Shown one piece after another: positions 4,725-5,762 of a stretch of DNA of 5,762 bases. The position numbers and the translations under genes are program-made. Origin of the DNA: Bacteriovorax stolpii (GTDB lineage Bacteria; Bdellovibrionota; Bacteriovoracia; Bacteriovoracales; Bacteriovoracaceae); contig CAMDDI010000210.1 of NCBI GenBank assembly GCA_945890905.1, positions 1 through 5,762 on the forward strand, written 5' to 3'. The notes under the pieces are model-generated. The model saw only the letters and a list, made by a program, of their open reading frames with translations. It ran no database searches and was not told the DNA's origin. Every line of letters begins with the position of its first letter. Positions within the stretch are counted from its first letter, which is position 1.

Positions 4725-5697
4725 CACGAACCGAACAATTCATTTTAATGGCGGTGGTGGTAAACTTATTCATGGGTTTAATCCTCACTTGCAAATGCCA
4801 AAGGCCCAAGACAATTTCCACTGAAGAAATATCACCAAATTCACTCAAAGTTAAATTTTCCAATGAATGGCGAACTTCCTTAAAGTCATGGATTTGAATT
4901 TCAGGTTCTGAATCCTTATTTTTAAAATCATGAAAACAAACTAGCTGCAAAATCTCTGGGGAACTAAAGCCAAGTAAGGGACAGAGTGACTGGGCAAAAG
5001 CTTTTGGATCAAGCATCTGAGCATTTTTTAAATGCTCATGAAGCTCTTTAGCGATGCGGGCATAGTAAGCCTTTAAAATCTGCCGCTCTTCTGGTGGGAG
5101 TTCTCCTGGCAGTTCCGAGTACCCGGCTTCCACCCAAGATGCAAAACTTCCAGTGTATTCCATCTGATGAAGGGCGTGAAGATCAATCGCCATGCGGTTA
5201 AATTCTAAATCTACAAGCTGATTAAAACTGCTCTGAACTTGAGATTCAAGATAAGGAAAGTAGAGAGAGAAAAAACTTTTCACCCCCCCACTTTTAGAAT
5301 TCACGTAAGCATTTTTTTTATTCAGTTTTAAACTTATGGGAAGCTGCCCACGAGGAGTTTGCACAGAGAGATCGGCCTCATGCCATTCTGCTTGATCGGG
5401 AGAATTGATCAGCTTACCAAGGAGTGTAGGAGAATTGGGAAGGAACCCTAAATGCTTTTCTAGTGCCTCAACTGAAGCCTGAGACATGTGATTTAAAAAT
5501 CCCGTCATCTCTGGATAAAACTGTCTCACCATGCGATCTTGTTGAGTGAGAACATTTAGATAATTTGAATCAAGTGAGCGAAGAAAACTTTCTTCATCTT
5601 GATTTTTTTTGGCAAGGAGTCTGGCCACTAAGAATTCAAACAAAGATCCCTTAACTTCATTGAAGAGGGCCTCTTTTTTTGTTTGATCTTGTGACAT
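4687..5697 (-). CDS. Putative PD-(D/E)XK-like nuclease-fold protein
   Basis: The protein has 336 residues and no signal peptide or membrane segment, so it is probably cytoplasmic. Features that suggest a restriction-endonuclease-like fold are a first helix with VKGSLFEFLVARLL (15-28, Glu21), then EADLSVQTPRGQLPISLKL (107-125), in which D109 and the S-L-K triplet ending at K124 match the D-x(n)-(D/E/S)-x-K pattern of some PD-(D/E)XK nucleases. This is followed by a glycine-rich KSGGVKSFF (135-143). The C-terminal part has a conserved-looking WHLQVRIKPMNKFTTTAIK (300-318), which may bind DNA. The middle (about 150-260) is helical and charged. The start at 5697 lies 5 bases after the stop of the preceding gene, so the two are probably cotranscribed; the SD is poor. 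It could be an orphan restriction-type or phage-type nuclease, or an inactive relative. Coding status is strong; the nuclease call is tentative. Confidence 0.6.
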   Translation of the reverse strand: MSQDQTKKEALFNEVKGSLFEFLVARLLAKKNQDEESFLRSLDSNYLNVLTQQDRMVRQFYPEMTGFLNHMSQASVEALEKHLGFLPNSPTLLGKLINSPDQAEWHEADLSVQTPRGQLPISLKLNKKNAYVNSKSGGVKSFFSLYFPYLESQVQSSFNQLVDLEFNRMAIDLHALHQMEYTGSFASWVEAGYSELPGELPPEERQILKAYYARIAKELHEHLKNAQMLDPKAFAQSLCPLLGFSSPEILQLVCFHDFKNKDSEPEIQIHDFKEVRHSLENLTLSEFGDISSVEIVLGLWHLQVRIKPMNKFTTTAIKMNCSVRVIPSNDLKSNEL

Positions 5698-5702
5698 GAC
5701 TT

Positions 5703-5762
5703 CTATTTTGCCCAGTAGGCTTCTTCCAGTCCATCTTCTTTTTCGGGCAATCCACGAAGTAA
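5703..5762 (-). CDS. C-terminal end of an unidentified gene (partial)
   Basis: From the window edge a minus-strand frame reads LLRGLPEKEDGLEEAYWAK and stops at TAG (5705-5703). The composition looks like a real protein end, and the stop lies 5 bases before the ATG of the nuclease-like gene, which is typical of an operon. Nineteen residues are too few to assign a family. If the full gene were a DNA methyltransferase, the pair would be a restriction-modification candidate, but nothing here shows that. Confidence 0.6.
   Translation of the reverse strand, partial: LLRGLPEKEDGLEEAYWAK

Noticed and set aside
1..5762. Mobile element, CRISPR array or phage integration site
   Set aside because: No transposase or integrase frame, no direct repeats with regular spacers, and no tRNA target are visible.

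Overview
The window is a compact, moderately AT-rich bacterial segment of about 5.8 kb with short or negative intergenic gaps, single-gene strand switches and two tail-to-tail gene overlaps. A short Sec-type signal peptide, Lys-rich proteins and the gene content suggest a Gram-negative bacterium. A member of Bdellovibrionota or a related former deltaproteobacterium fits, but this is a guess from style and not a marker-based call. I see no rRNA, tRNA, CRISPR array, transposase or attachment site.

Layout. Positions 1-81 hold a possible gene start on the minus strand that runs off the window. Positions 82-339 are non-coding and hold four inverted repeats. A small four-cysteine protein (340-558, plus) follows and overlaps the end of a canonical tRNA 2-thiouridylase gene, mnmA (535-1728, minus). 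Upstream of mnmA on the same strand lie an exported M28-type peptidase homologue (1788-2888) and a divergent, full-length MnmA paralogue (2857-4080); these two genes overlap by 32 bp. Divergent from that trio is a 194-aa protein built like an ABC ATPase with its catalytic motifs eroded (4140-4724, plus). It overlaps tail-to-tail with a 336-aa protein carrying a PD-(D/E)XK-like nuclease signature (4687-5697, minus). The last codons of one more minus-strand gene (5703-5762) lie just upstream of the nuclease-like gene.

How the genes may work together. Two MnmA-family proteins in one same-strand cluster point to tRNA or related RNA thiolation. The canonical copy keeps the D-x-x-C active-site pattern, while the paralogue has C-x-x-C at the aligned place and keeps the third cysteine. 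It may therefore be an iron-sulfur or zinc-binding thiolase with another substrate. The peptidase homologue between them has lost most metal ligands and is probably not a peptidase. The ABC-like protein also appears to be a pseudoenzyme, so this stretch holds two degenerate-enzyme genes next to an unusual thiolase.

Regulation. At three genes (340, 1728 and 4080) a -10-like hexamer ends exactly six bases before the ATG. This suggests leaderless transcripts, and it makes mnmA a possible separate transcription unit with a perfect dyad filling its promoter spacer.
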